Origin: Utricularia gibba
Taxonomy: Eukaryota; Streptophyta; Magnoliopsida; Lamiales; Lentibulariaceae
DNA: 64,000 bases
Reading direction: 5' to 3'
NCBI GenBank assembly: GCA_002189035.1
Contig: NEEC01000007.1
Coordinates: forward strand, 1,054,001-1,118,000
Both the position numbers and the translations under genes were made by a program. The stretch's first letter is position 1. Each line of letters begins with the position of its first letter. This document shows, piece after piece, positions 11,845 to 22,708 of the stretch. The notes under the pieces were generated by a model. That model was not told the DNA's origin and did not search any database. It saw nothing but the letters and a program-made list of their open reading frames with translations.

Positions 11845-13755
11845 TAGGTCTCGGCAGGTAATCAATCCAGGCACCCATTCTTGATTGCAGTATTTTTCTA
11901 GCGTTAGACCTGGTTTATGCACTGATTTAAAATCGGATTCTAGATGTTTTGCTTGTGTAAACAAAGAGGGATTGTTTACTTTCTCAGCGAAACTGCAGTA
12001 ACAATTTGAACTTGTACACCATCATAAAACCTGCCTGTTTTGTGCATGCTGAAGGAGAGTTTATTGTGTGGCCAGCTGGAATCAACCTCATGCTTTGACT
12101 AGGCTTACCTTGTAATGCATATCAGTGCAACTACTTCCATCTCGTCTGCTACCACAGTAAATTGTCATGTACATGAATTGTCAGGTTGATGCTTGTGTCC
12201 ACTTTCAAATCGCAGTTCTCCCCTCTGAAACTGCAAGTCGATGCTCACCTACAACTTTCGAGTTTCCGTACATTGCAATTGATTCCCTGTTTCCCTCCAT
12301 GCAGGTGCTCGGGCGAGTTGGCTGCCGTGGGTACCCTGAAACTCACTCACCATGCTGCTGCAACTGGTTCACCAACTTATTTTTCCAAGTTCAGTCGAGT
12401 GGGCTGGATGACTTCCCTTCTCGAGGAAGGCGAATCCTGAACACCCCTTTGTGCAAGTGGAAAGTGCAGGAGACAGCATACCTGACCCCCACCCTCTTAA
12501 CTCTTATGCTCCCTACTTCCCGAATCATGTGTTCTGGATTTCATCTGTGCCGGTTCACATTGTTCTTCTTCTCTTATATTTGCTATCAAATGGCAGCAAG
12601 ATCTCATGGTTGATATGGCATTACCATGCCACCACAGAGATTATTTTGCACTTGAAGTTCAAGAATACCGAGATGAAGGAGCTCTAAGCAGGAATAAGAA
12701 CCCACATCGGTTGGGTTTGTAATACTGGTTTAGAAACATAGGTTTCGGTTGTTAGTAGTAGTTGACCGAACCGTGCACGTGAACATACCTAGTAAGGAAT
12801 TAGGTTTCTGGTTTCAATCACGACATCTACTTGAATGGTAAGTGGGTTCCTGACATGACGTCAGTTGCTCTCATCACGTTCATTCCATACAGCCCAATAA
12901 ATTTAGATAGCAGAATGGTGGGGGGTTTTTAGCAAAGTACCATCTCAGAAAAAGTGATTTGCCAAATACCTCTTTTTTTATTTGTACATTGGTTGATTAC
13001 CCTTGTTTTAGTGAGAAAAATTAATAAAAAATGATTAAACTAAAAATAATTAAATATGCTTTATCAAAATACATTTATGTACATATTTGTTGTAAATAAT
13101 ACTTTGATTCAATTTTATTATATTTCCAAATTAGATTGTGTCACCAAAATATTTTTTAATAACTGATTCAAAATATTTTATTTTAGTTTGATAATTTAAT
13201 AAATTAAATAATCGGATACATTTTTAAAGTAATATATAATGTTTAATAATTTTAGAAATACTAGACTATATTAAAAGATATAAATTATAATAATATATAA
13301 AACATATTCAACTAACAAGATTGTTAAGTTGTGTGTACATATTGGATGTGGATACACATTAACTATAAATTTAAAAAGTTTTTGAAAAAAATTAATAAAT
13401 ATTAATAATAGGATTTTATTATTTTAATTTTATTAAAATATACATAATAAGTGATTATGCGATATACGAAATTTTTATTATTTGATATTTATATTTTGTG
13501 AATAATTTAATTTATACTAATAATTATTTTGAATGTATAAAAAATATTTTATATACAATATATATGCATTTCTTTACATTTATATATAATAAAATATTAA
13601 AATATTAAAATAAAAGGGTATTTAACTTATACTTTTAACATTAGAGGTATCCTTCAAATAACTTATGCCATTTATTTTCAATGAAAAATTGTCGGTTGAT
13701 TTTTTGAGTTGAAGCCACTCGCCTATAAAGCGAAAGATAGGGAGAGGCTGATGAT
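11845..13755. other. KTF1 3' flank (block D, repeated elsewhere) and AT-rich spacer before WSD copy 1
   Basis: 11845-12900 holds the KTF1 3' UTR and flank. It recurs, with gaps, at 16213-16375 plus 16955-17200, at 19825-20290 and at 24600-25560, so it marks the left part of each duplicated unit. The 148-codon frame at 12167-12613 is not kept in those copies and is probably not a gene. 12940-13650 is AT-rich sequence with no recognisable feature, ending in the conserved WSD upstream segment. Confidence 0.6.
13724..13730 (+). promoter_or_regulatory. TATA-like box of WSD copy 1
   Basis: TATAAAG in a segment (GAAGCCACTCGCCTATAAAGC) kept before all four copies. It lies 32 bp before the first ATG, so transcription would begin almost at that ATG. 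An in-frame ATGGCG 12 bases further on is then a plausible start. Confidence 0.45.
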
Positions 13756-15730
13756 ATGTCTGAGAAAATGGCGGGGAACGGTGATGAAGAAATGGTGAGC
13801 GCCGACCCGTACGCCAGAATGATGCACACCTCCAACTTCAACCTGTGTGTAGTCTTAGTCATGGGGTTCGATACGCCACTGGAGGTGGCGCTCGTGAAGC
13901 ATCTGGCGTCAGAAACTCTGCTCAGGCATCCTCCCTTCTCCAGCATCCTGGTGAGTGAGCCGGCAGGCGTTGCTGCTTCTTGGATCATTTTGAGGAGGAG
14001 GGGTGGTGTCTGATATTCTCTGTTTGCCAGGTTATGGAGGATGAGAAGCGTCTGAAAATGTCGTGGAAACGGACGACACCCAACATCGACGAGCACGTTC
14101 TGGTGCCGGATATAGACAAAGTAACCGGAGATGGGGATAAGTTGGTGGAGGACTTCATATCGGCCATTGCGGATGTTCCGATGGACTACTCCAAGCCCTT
14201 GTGGGAGCTCCATGTACTCAACGTGAAGACCACCAACGCCACCTCCACCGCGGTGCTCAAGTTCCATCACGCCGTGGGCGACGGCGTATCGATCATGTCG
14301 ATCCTTTCCGCCTGCGGACGGAAGATCTCCGATACCGAAGTGGTTCCGGTTCTTCGGACTCCGGTTCGACGTTAACGTCGGAATGGTACCAGTAACGGGC
14401 ATGTCCTATCTGCGGCCCTGGTGTTTTGGAGAATGCTCCAGATTGTTTACTACACTGTCATGGACGCTCTGGAGTTCATTGCTACTCTTCTCTTCTTGAA
14501 AGACTCTCCGAATCCGATCAAACGGGATCCGGACCAGCCCTGGGTCAAGATGGAGCACCCCACTTCTCACATGAGATATGTCCACCGCGTTCTCAGTTTT
14601 GAGGATGTTAAGCTTATCAAGATTCATTGAAAGCGGTAATTTTTTCTGTTCTACTCCTCTACCCTTTTTACTGATATGAGAATCTCCCATCTGGATTCCT
14701 TTGGCAGACGGCCAACGACGTGTTCTTGGGGATGACTCAGGCGGCCATAGCTGCTTATGTAAAGAGAATCAGATTTGGTAAAGTGAACTTCTGCTCTGCC
14801 CCTTCAACAAAAAGATCATTCTTAAACTGTGCATTGTATCAGAGAAGGACGGAAATGGCGCAGAGGCGAAACAGAAGACCAACAATCACCTCAAGAAACC
14901 TCGTATAAGGGCCCTCTCACCATTGAATCTACGCCCACCTGCTATGGTTGAAGTAAGAAACTTGAAAGGTTTTCTTGCGCATTCGGCCCATCCCATTTCG
15001 TTTTGAAACTTTGCTCGTTGGTTCCTCAGCGTGAAACTTTGGAGACGATACGAGATGGAAGGAAGATGCGGGAGCTGAAGATGTGGGGGAACTTGTTCAG
15101 CTACCTCATAGTTCCCATGAAACTGAGCACCGAAGCGGACCCCTTGGCTCACGTACGTGATTCTAAGGCGACCATGGATCGAAGGAAGCTCTCATGGCTA
15201 CCCCAAATCCAGTACTACGCTACGCAGCTCTTCCTCTACCTCTTTCTGGGACGGAATGTACGCACGCTTTCATCCATATCTTCTCATTTTCCTTTCTCAA
15301 TTTCAAACACAGAAAGACAAACTTCTTCCTAGTCTTTTCATTTAGTGTAACTGGAACGAATTCCCAGGTCGTAACTCGTTTCATCGGTAGCGTATCTGCG
15401 CACTTAACCCTTGTGTTCTCCAACATCCCTGGACCTGCCGAGGAGATCAACTTCTTGGGGCATCCCTCACTTACCTCGCCACAACCGTCAGCGGAGCTCC
15501 CTGGGTAAGCATCCCATTTCTGCTATGAAGGACGAAATAAGTGTACTCTTCTGATTCGGAAAGATGGAACGTTACTTGCATTCAGCCCTTGGTGATCCAC
15601 TTCCAAACCTACGCGAAAAAGCTGGCGGTGTTCATGGCGGTCGACAATCGGGTGATAACTGATCCCCATCAGCTCTCAAATCATGAAGGATGTTGTCATC
15701 AACAATGCCGCCTCCGCCGCCGGGCAGTGA
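13756..15730 (+). pseudogene. WSD1-type wax ester synthase/DGAT, copy 1 (pseudogene)
   Basis: The seven-exon layout of copy 3 is recognisable (exon 1 13756..13950; exon 2 from 14031) and keeps the acyltransferase motif HHAVGDG. Lesions relative to the other copies: a CAA to TAA stop at 14373-14375 after RTPVRR; a one-base loss near 14626 at the end of exon 2 (frame then stops as KIH); CCC instead of CCCC at 15464-15466; and loss of about 23 bases near 15675 in the last exon. The nonsense codon and the 23-base loss are not explicable as homopolymer errors. WSD proteins join fatty alcohols or diacylglycerol to acyl-CoA at the ER in wax biosynthesis; this copy could make at most a truncated product. 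Confidence 0.85.
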
Positions 15731-16212
15731 CTAGACTTATGCATGAATGGGAATAACAAAAAGAATTACACAAGTCATTTCCAGAAAGTGACTGTATGGA
15801 ACCTACCTAAATCGCTCCAACTTCATTTGACCAGGTTTTCAAAATCATGGGTCAACTCAATTCCATGATTTTTGAAATTTAAAAAACATTAAATACATTT
15901 TTATTTCTTTATAATATATTCACATTGAATTCCATTCGTTATAAAAAAAAGTCTAACCAAAATCAAAAATAAATCGAAGCATAGATTAACCCATTTTTAA
16001 TACACTCTAATAGCTAATGCATAGCTTCAAAACACATATTTTTTGGAAATAAGTGAAATCGTACCAAATATTACCTAAATGTAGAATGTAATTCTTTTCT
16101 ATAATTATTCTGATTCATAAGTATGTACCATTAGAATTTTTAAGGAAATATAGAAAATTATTATTTTTATTTTAGAATAATGTCCATATTTCATAAGTAT
16201 GGACAACCAGAT

Positions 16213-16375
16213 GGATAAGAAAAACCATCCGATGCGTGGGAACAGGCTTCACAATGCGCCTTGGGCAGCGGTAAGGGAGGTTGATTATCGCTCGCGGCAG
16301 GTAATCAGTCCACGCACTCATTCTTGATTGCAGTGTTTTTGTAGCGTTACACCTGGTTTATGCACTGATTTAAAA
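16213..16375 (+). pseudogene. KTF1 3'-end relic between WSD copies 1 and 2
   Basis: About 160 bases match the last codons and 3' UTR of KTF1 (11780-11935). They read AAAAACCATCCGATGCGTGG, then the equivalent of the EQASQGAWGS coding end, then the stretch CAGGTAATCA and TTCTTGATTGCAGTG. The stop region and surroundings have drifted. It shows that the duplicated unit began inside the KTF1 3' end. Confidence 0.8.
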
Positions 16376-17286
16376 TAATAAAAATTCATATATAATTTAT
16401 ACAATGTATTTTATTAAAAAAATAACCGTTTTCACTTTTTAAAAATAATAAATAATTTAAATTAAAAACATAGTTCAAATAATTTCATATTAATCATTAC
16501 CTTTTAAAGTGTTTTTCAAATGGATATATGAATGTAAATATTGGAAAAATAATTATCATTCATTTTTTAAATTTTATTTTTTTGAAAAGTTTATATTATT
16601 TTGTATAAAAATAACAATTATTTGAAAAGCATGATTTATTTTAGTTTTAAATTTAGTAATATATTAAAGAAATTTGCAAGCATTAAACAATTTAAAATGT
16701 GACTTCCTAATTTTTACAAATATTTAAATATTTTTATTAATAGAAAAATTTGAGAGAATTGTATTGTGTAAAATTTAGATATTATTAATAAACTGAATTT
16801 ATATTATTATTTAATTATATATATATATTTTATTTTATAAAAATTAAAAAATCGTGTACATACATTGATATATATTATATGTTTTGCAAAGGAAAGATGG
16901 CCAATAAAAACACGCCACTTATCTCACGCACATGTGACAAGGTGTCCACTTTTTTAATAAGTCCCCTACTTCCCGAATCCTGTGTTCTGGATTTGATCTG
17001 TGCCAGTTCACATTGTTTTTTTCTTCTATTATATTTCCTATTAAATGGCAGCAATGAGGTGAGGTGGCCAGATTTCTAAATAACCTAAAACTGACATGGC
17101 GTCAGTTGCTCCCCTGAAGAGCATTCAATGCAGACCGGCCAATAAATTTGGGTAGGAGAAGGATGGAGATATGCGTTATACTTATGAACTCCCATCGATA
17201 TTTTTTGGCAGATCATGAATTATTTTCGAAATTTCGGATTGTTAATGAAAAATTGTTGGCTGATTTTTGAGTTGAGGCCACTCGCC

Positions 17287-17293
17287 TATAAAG
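17287..17293 (+). promoter_or_regulatory. TATA-like box of WSD copy 2
   Basis: TATAAAG in the same conserved upstream segment as copies 1 and 4. Confidence 0.4.
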
Positions 17294-17337
17294 CGAGAAG
17301 ATGGGGAGAGGCTGATGATTTATGCCTGAGAAAATAA

Positions 17338-19316
17338 ATGGCGGGGATCTGTGATGAAGAAATGGTGAGCGCCAGCCCTTACTCCAGAATGATGCGCACG
17401 TCCAAATTCAACTTGTGGGTGATCCTAGTCATGGGGTTCGGTGCGCCACTTGACGTGGCGTTGGTGAAGCATCAGGCGTCCAAAACTCTGCTCAGGCATC
17501 CTCGCGAGTGAGCCCGCAGGCGTTGCTGCTTCTTGGATCATTTTGAGGAGGAGGGTGGTGTTTGATATTCTCTGTTTTGTAGGTTTTGGAGGATGAGAAG
17601 CGTCTGAAAATGTCGTGGAAACCGACAACACCCAACATCGAGGAGCACGTTCTGGTGCCGGATATAGACGAGGAATCAGGATCAGGGGATAAGTTGGTGG
17701 AGGACTTCGTATCGGCCATTGCGGATGTTCCGATGGACTGCTCCAAGCCCTTGTGGGAGCTCCATGTACTCAACGTGAAGACCACCAACGCCACCTCCAC
17801 CGCGGTGCTCAAGCTCCATCACGCCGTGGGCGACGGCGTATCGATCATGTCCATCATTTCCGCCTGCGGACGGAAGATCTCCGATACCGAAGTGGTGCCG
17901 GTCCTTCGGACTCCGGTTCGACGTCAACGTCGGAATGGTACCAGTAACGGGCGTGTCCTGTCTGCGGCCCTGCTGTTTTGGAGAATGCTCCAGATTGCTT
18001 ACTACAGTGTGATAGACGTTGTGGAGTACATTGCTACTATTCTCTTCTTGAAAGACTCTCCGAATCCGATCAACCCGGGTCCGGGCCAGCCCTCGGTCAA
18101 GATGGGGCAACTCCCTTCTCACATGAGATATGTCCACCGCGTTCTCAGTTTTGAGGATGTCAAGCTTATCAAGAATTCTTTGAAAGCGGTAATTTTTTCT
18201 GTTCTACTCCTCTACACTTTTTACTGAAATGAGAATCTCCCATTTGGAATGCTTTCGCAGACGGCCAACGACGTCTTCTTAGGGATGACTCAGGCGGCCA
18301 TCGCTGGTTATCTTAAGAGAATCAGATATGGTATAGTGAATTTCTGCTCCTCCCCTTCAAGAAAAAGATCATTTTGAAACTCTGATTGTAGCAGTGAAGG
18401 AAGTAAATGACGCAGAGGCCAAACCGAAGACCAACAATCACCTCAAGAAACCTCGTACAAGGGCCCTCTTAACATTCAATCTACGCCCATCTGCTATGGT
18501 TAAAGTAAGCAACTTGGAAGGTTTTCATGCGCATTCGGCCCATCCCATTTCCTTTAAAACCTTTCTGGTTCGTTCCTCAGTGTGAAACATTGGAGACGAT
18601 ACGAGATGGAAGGAAGATACGGGAGCTGAAGATGTGGGGGAACTTGTTCAGCTACCTCATAGTTCCCATGAAACTGAGCACCGAAGCGGACCCCTTGGCT
18701 CACGTACGTCATTCTAAGGCGACCATGGATCGAAGGAAGCTCTCATGGCTACCCAAATCCAGTACTACGCTATGCAGCTCTTCCTCTACCTCTTTCTGGG
18801 ACGGGATGTACGTACGCTTTCATCCGTACCCCTCTTCTCCATATCTTCTCATTTTGTTTTCCCAATTTCAACCATAGAAAGACGAACTTCCTTTTAGTCT
18901 CTTTATTTAGTGTAACTAGAACGAATTCCCAGGTTGTAGCTCGTTTCATGTGTAGCGTATCTGCGCACATAACCCTTGGGATCTCCAACATCACCGGACC
19001 TGCGGAGGAGATCAACTTCTTGGGACATCCCCTCACTTACCTCGCCACAACCGTCGGCGGAGGTTCCGGGGTAAGCATCCCATTTCTGCTATGAAGGACG
19101 AAATAAGTGTAGTGTTCTGATTCGGAAAGATGGAATGTTGCTTGTATTCAGCCCTTGGTGGTCCACTTCCAAACCTATGCGAAAAAGCTGGCGATGTTCC
19201 TGGCGGTCGACACTCGGGTGATAACTGATCCCCATAAGCTCTGCGACGATTTCCAGAACTCCCTTCAAATCATGAAGGAAGCTGTCATCAACAGTGCCGC
19301 CGCCGCCGGGCAGTGA
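17338..19316 (+). pseudogene. WSD1-type wax ester synthase/DGAT, copy 2 (pseudogene)
   Basis: Same exon layout as copy 3. The first ATG of the other copies is disrupted here (ATGCCTGAG... reaches a stop); the in-frame ATGGCGGGG at 17338 survives. Exon 1 has lost 17 bases near 17504, removing the codons for FSSIL and altering the donor; the lost piece lay between two copies of CATCCTCG. Exon 2 is open (VLEDEKRLKMSWKPTTPNIE) and keeps HHAVGDG. Exon 5 has CCC for CCCC at 18752-18754, which shifts the frame after KLSWLP. The last exon ends in an intact TGA at 19314-19316. The 17-base loss alone should inactivate the normal product. Confidence 0.85.
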
Positions 19317-20367
19317 CTAGGCGAATGCATGAATGGGAATAAGGATTACTGGAGTCATTTCCAGAAAGTGACTGTGTGGAGTCCACCTTCATTGGGAATA
19401 AGGATTACTGAACTTCATTGGGTGATTTGACCAGCTTTTCAAAATCATGGATCAACTCACTTCCATGATTTTTTAAATTCTATTCCAATAATTTTTGTAA
19501 AAAATAATTTCTTTATGAAATTTAAAAATATTATTTAAATAATTGTTTTTATTTTTTTATAATATATTCATAATGAATTCAATTCATTATAAAAAAAAGT
19601 TCGACCTAAATAAAAAATAAATTGAAGCATACATTGAACCCATTTTAATACAATGTGATAGAGGGTCGTTTTGAAATCTGATCAATTCCTATTTGTATCA
19701 TACACACCACACAAAAAAATAACATTTATCTGGCATACAATATGCACAAAAAAATAAACACAGTTGATTACATTTCTCACATCCTATCCTAAATTGATGG
19801 TATTTTTCAAAATCACCGCTGTAATTAACGTTGATGCTTGTGTCCACTTTCAAATCGCAGTTGATGCTCACCTACAAATTTCGAGTTTCCGTACATTCCC
19901 CCGACATCCCAATTGATTCTGTGTTTCTCTCCCTGCAGGTGCTCGAGCGAGTTCGCTGCCGCGGCTTACCCTTAAACTCACTCACCTTGCTGCTGCAACT
20001 GGTTCACAAACTTATTTTGCCAAGTTCAGTCTAGTGGCTGGATGACTTCCCTTCTCGACGAAGGCGAATACGAACACCAGAGGGCGGGGCAGGAAACAGC
20101 ACACCTGAGCCCACCCTCTTAAATCTCATGCTCCCTCATTCCGAATCATGTGTTCTGGATTGGATCTGTGCCAGTTCACATTGCTCCGACATTGTTTTTT
20201 CTTCTATTATATTTCCTATCAAATGGCAGCAAATCTCTTGGTTGATAGGAGTGAGGAGTAGTTTTCTGGTTTCTCTATGCCATTTTTTTCAATGAAAAAT
20301 TGTTGATTGATTTTTTGAGTTGAAGCCACTCGCCTAAAAAGCAAGAAGATGCGTAGAGGCTGATGAT
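19317..20367. other. Spacer between WSD copies 2 and 3 with block D relic
   Basis: 19360-19475 is the shared WSD 3' flank. 19480-19825 is AT-rich. 19825-20290 is a shortened copy of the KTF1 downstream flank (compare 12185-12600), without KTF1 coding sequence. The last 90 bases are the conserved WSD upstream segment. Confidence 0.6.
20335..20341 (+). promoter_or_regulatory. Altered TATA-like box of WSD copy 3
   Basis: The position that reads TATAAAG in copies 1, 2 and 4 reads TAAAAAG here (T to A at the third base). If this box is used, the one copy with fully intact exons may have weaker core-promoter function. Confidence 0.4.
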
Positions 20368-22708
20368 ATGTCCGAGAGGATGGCGGGGAACGGTGTCGGT
20401 GATGAAGAAATGGTGAGCGCCAGCCCCTACTCCAGAATGCTGCATACGTCCAACTTCAACCTGTGTGTCATCTTAGTCATGGGGTTCGGTGCTCCACTGG
20501 ACGTGGCGCTGGTGAAACATCTGGCGTCCCAAACTCTGCTCAAGCATCCTCGCTTCTCCAGCATCCTCGTGAGTGAGCTCGCAGGCGTTGCTTCTTGGAT
20601 CATTTTGAGGAGGAGAGTGGTGTCTGATATCCTCTGTTTGCCAGCTTATGGAGGATGAGAAGCGTCTGAAAATGTCGTGGAAACCGACAACACCCAACAT
20701 TGAGGAGCACGTTCTGGTGCCGGATATAGACGAGGAAACCGGTTCGGGGGATAAGTTGGTGGAGGACTTCATAACGGCCATTGCGGATGTTCCTATGGAC
20801 TACTCCAAGCCCTTGTGGGAGCTCCATGTACTCAACGTGAAGACCACCAACTCCACCTCCACCGCGGTGCTCAAGCTCCATCACGCCGTGGGCGACGGCG
20901 TATCGCTCATGTCCATCCTTTTCGCCTGCGGACGGAAAATATCCGATCCCGAGGCGTTGCCGGTTCTTCGGACTCCGGTTCGAAGTCCACGTCGGAATGG
21001 TACCAGTAACGGGCTTGTCCTATCTGCTGCCCTGGTGTTTTGGAGAATACTCCAGATTGTTTACTACACTGTCATGGAAGTTGTGGAGTTCATTGCCACG
21101 CTTCTCTTCTTGAAAGACTCTCCGAATCCGATCAAACCGGATCCGGGGCAGCCCTGGGTCAAGATGGAGCACCCCGCTTCTCACATGAGATATGTCCACC
21201 GCGTTCTCAGTTTCGAGGATGTCAAGCTTATCAAGAGTTCTTTGAAAGCGGTAACTTTTTCTGTTCTACTCCTCTACCTTTTTTACTGATATGGGTGTTG
21301 AAAGAGATGGTCAGTGGAGTAATAAGGTAGAATGACGTTATAAGGATAGAGGAGATAAGGAGACTGACTTGTCATACGGAACGTTCAAAGTCACAATATA
21401 GTCGATGTCACCTAAACCCGCACTTAGGATAATCAATGCAACATGTCACCTGGTCAAGACTTATCCATGGCGGTTGAGAGAAAGGAGCGATGAGATAAGT
21501 TCTTCCACATTTTTAGAACTAACCTAGCATTGCCTATAAAAAGTCTTCACCTGTAATTGCTTTGAATAATCGAGAGTACCAATTATTACACCTTTTTTAT
21601 TCTTTCAAGGCATTATAGCCACTAGCCACGGTTTCTTTAATGGGAATCTCCCATTTGGATCCCCTTGGCAGACGGCCAACGACGTCTTCTTGGGGATGGC
21701 TCAGGCGGCCATCGCTGCTTATTTTCAGAGAATCGGATACGGTAAAGTGAATTTCTGCTCCTCCCCTTCAACCAAAAGATCATTCTGATACTCTGCATTG
21801 TATCAGAGAAGGAAGGAAATGGCGCAGAGGGCATACAGAAGACCAACAATCACCCCAAGAAACCTCGTACAAGGGCGCTCATAACATTCAATCTACGTCC
21901 ATCTGCTATGGTTGAAGTAAGCAACTTGAAAGGTTTCCTTGCGCATTCGGCCCGTCACATTTCGTTTGAAACCTCAGCGTGAAACATTGGAGACGATACG
22001 AGATGGAAGGAAGATGCGGGAGCTGAAGATTTGGGGGAACTTGTTCAGCTACCTCATAGTTCCTATGACACTGAGCACCGAAGAGGACCCCTTGGCTCAC
22101 GTACGTCATTCTAAGGCGGCCATGGATCGAAAGAAGCTCTCATGGCTACCCCAAATCCAGTACTACGCTATGCAGCCCTTCCTCCACCTATTTCTGGGAC
22201 GGAATGTACGTACGCTTTCATCCATATCTTCTCATTTTCTTTTCTCAATTTCAACCTTAGAAAGACGAACTTCCTCCTAGTCTTTTCATTTTGTGTAACT
22301 GGAACGAATTCCCAGGTCGTAACTCGTTTCATGGGTAAGTTATCTGCGCACTTAACCCTTGCGGTCTCCAACATCCCTGGACCTGCGGAGGAGATCAACT
22401 TCTTGGGGCATCCCCTCACTTACCTCGCCACAACCGTCGGTGGTGCTCCCGCGGTAAGCATCCAATTTCTGGTATGAAGGACGAGATGTGTGTAGTGTTC
22501 TGATTCGGAAAGATGGAACGTTACTTGTATTCAGCCCTTGATGATCCACTTCCAAACCTACGCGAAAAAGCTGGCGGTGTCCCTGGCGGTCGACACTCGG
22601 GTGATAACTGTTCCCCATCAGCTCGGTGACGATTTCCAAAACTCCCTTCAAATCTTGAAGGAAGCTGTCATCAATACTGCCGCCGCCGTCGCCACCACCA
22701 GGCAGTGA
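20368..22708 (+). CDS. WSD1: WSD1-type wax ester synthase/diacylglycerol acyltransferase, copy 3 (intact exons)
   Basis: Seven exons: 20368..20568, 20645..21250, 21672..21741, 21807..21916, 21978..22205, 22316..22453 and 22535..22708; all phases agree and the product is 508 residues. Family marks: the N-terminal SPYSRMLHTSNFNLCVIL and FSSIL; the active-site HHAVGDG at about residues 146-152 (His147 as base); KPLWELH before it; and the C-terminal WSD1-like domain with NLRPSA, SNIPGPAEEINFLGHPL and HFQTYAKKL. These enzymes esterify fatty alcohols or diacylglycerol with acyl-CoA and act at the ER in cuticular wax formation. Intron 2 carries a 344-bp LTR-like insertion. Translation may start at the first ATG or at ATGGCG 12 bases on. 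It is the best candidate for a working copy in the array. Confidence 0.88.
21296..21639 (+). mobile_element. Probable solo LTR in intron 2 of WSD copy 3
   Basis: A 344-bp segment absent from the same intron of copies 1, 2 and 4. It starts TGTTGAAAGAG, as many plant LTRs do, contains TATAAAA near 21535, and is bordered by the direct repeat ATGGG (21291-21295 and 21640-21644), a 5-bp target duplication typical of LTR retrotransposons. It has no coding capacity. The right end reads TTTCTTTA rather than the usual CA, so the class is not certain. Orientation is taken from the TATA box. Confidence 0.65.

Larger units (their letters stand above)
15731..17337. other. AT-rich spacer between WSD copies 1 and 2
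   Basis: 15780-15875 is a WSD 3' flank shared with the other copies (same flank near 19360-19475, 22740-22860 and 27780-27940). 16213-16375 is a KTF1 3' relic, listed separately. 16375-16950 is very AT-rich and featureless. 16955-17200 resembles the end of block D and leads into the conserved upstream segment of copy 2. Confidence 0.55.

Noticed and set aside
12167-12613. 148-codon open frame in the KTF1 flank with a partial counterpart at 24914-25183
   Set aside because: The similarity comes from duplication of the flank. Indels change the frame between copies and there is no family resemblance, so it is not a conserved protein.
13641-14402. 253-codon minus-strand frame opposite WSD copy 1
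   Set aside because: Antisense shadow. The same antisense frame appears opposite all four copies because the sense sequence is repeated.
21296-21639. MITE or SINE as class of the intron insertion
   Set aside because: No clear terminal inverted repeats, no Pol III boxes or A-tail; 5-bp target duplication, TG start and TATA box favour a solo LTR, although the right end is not CA.
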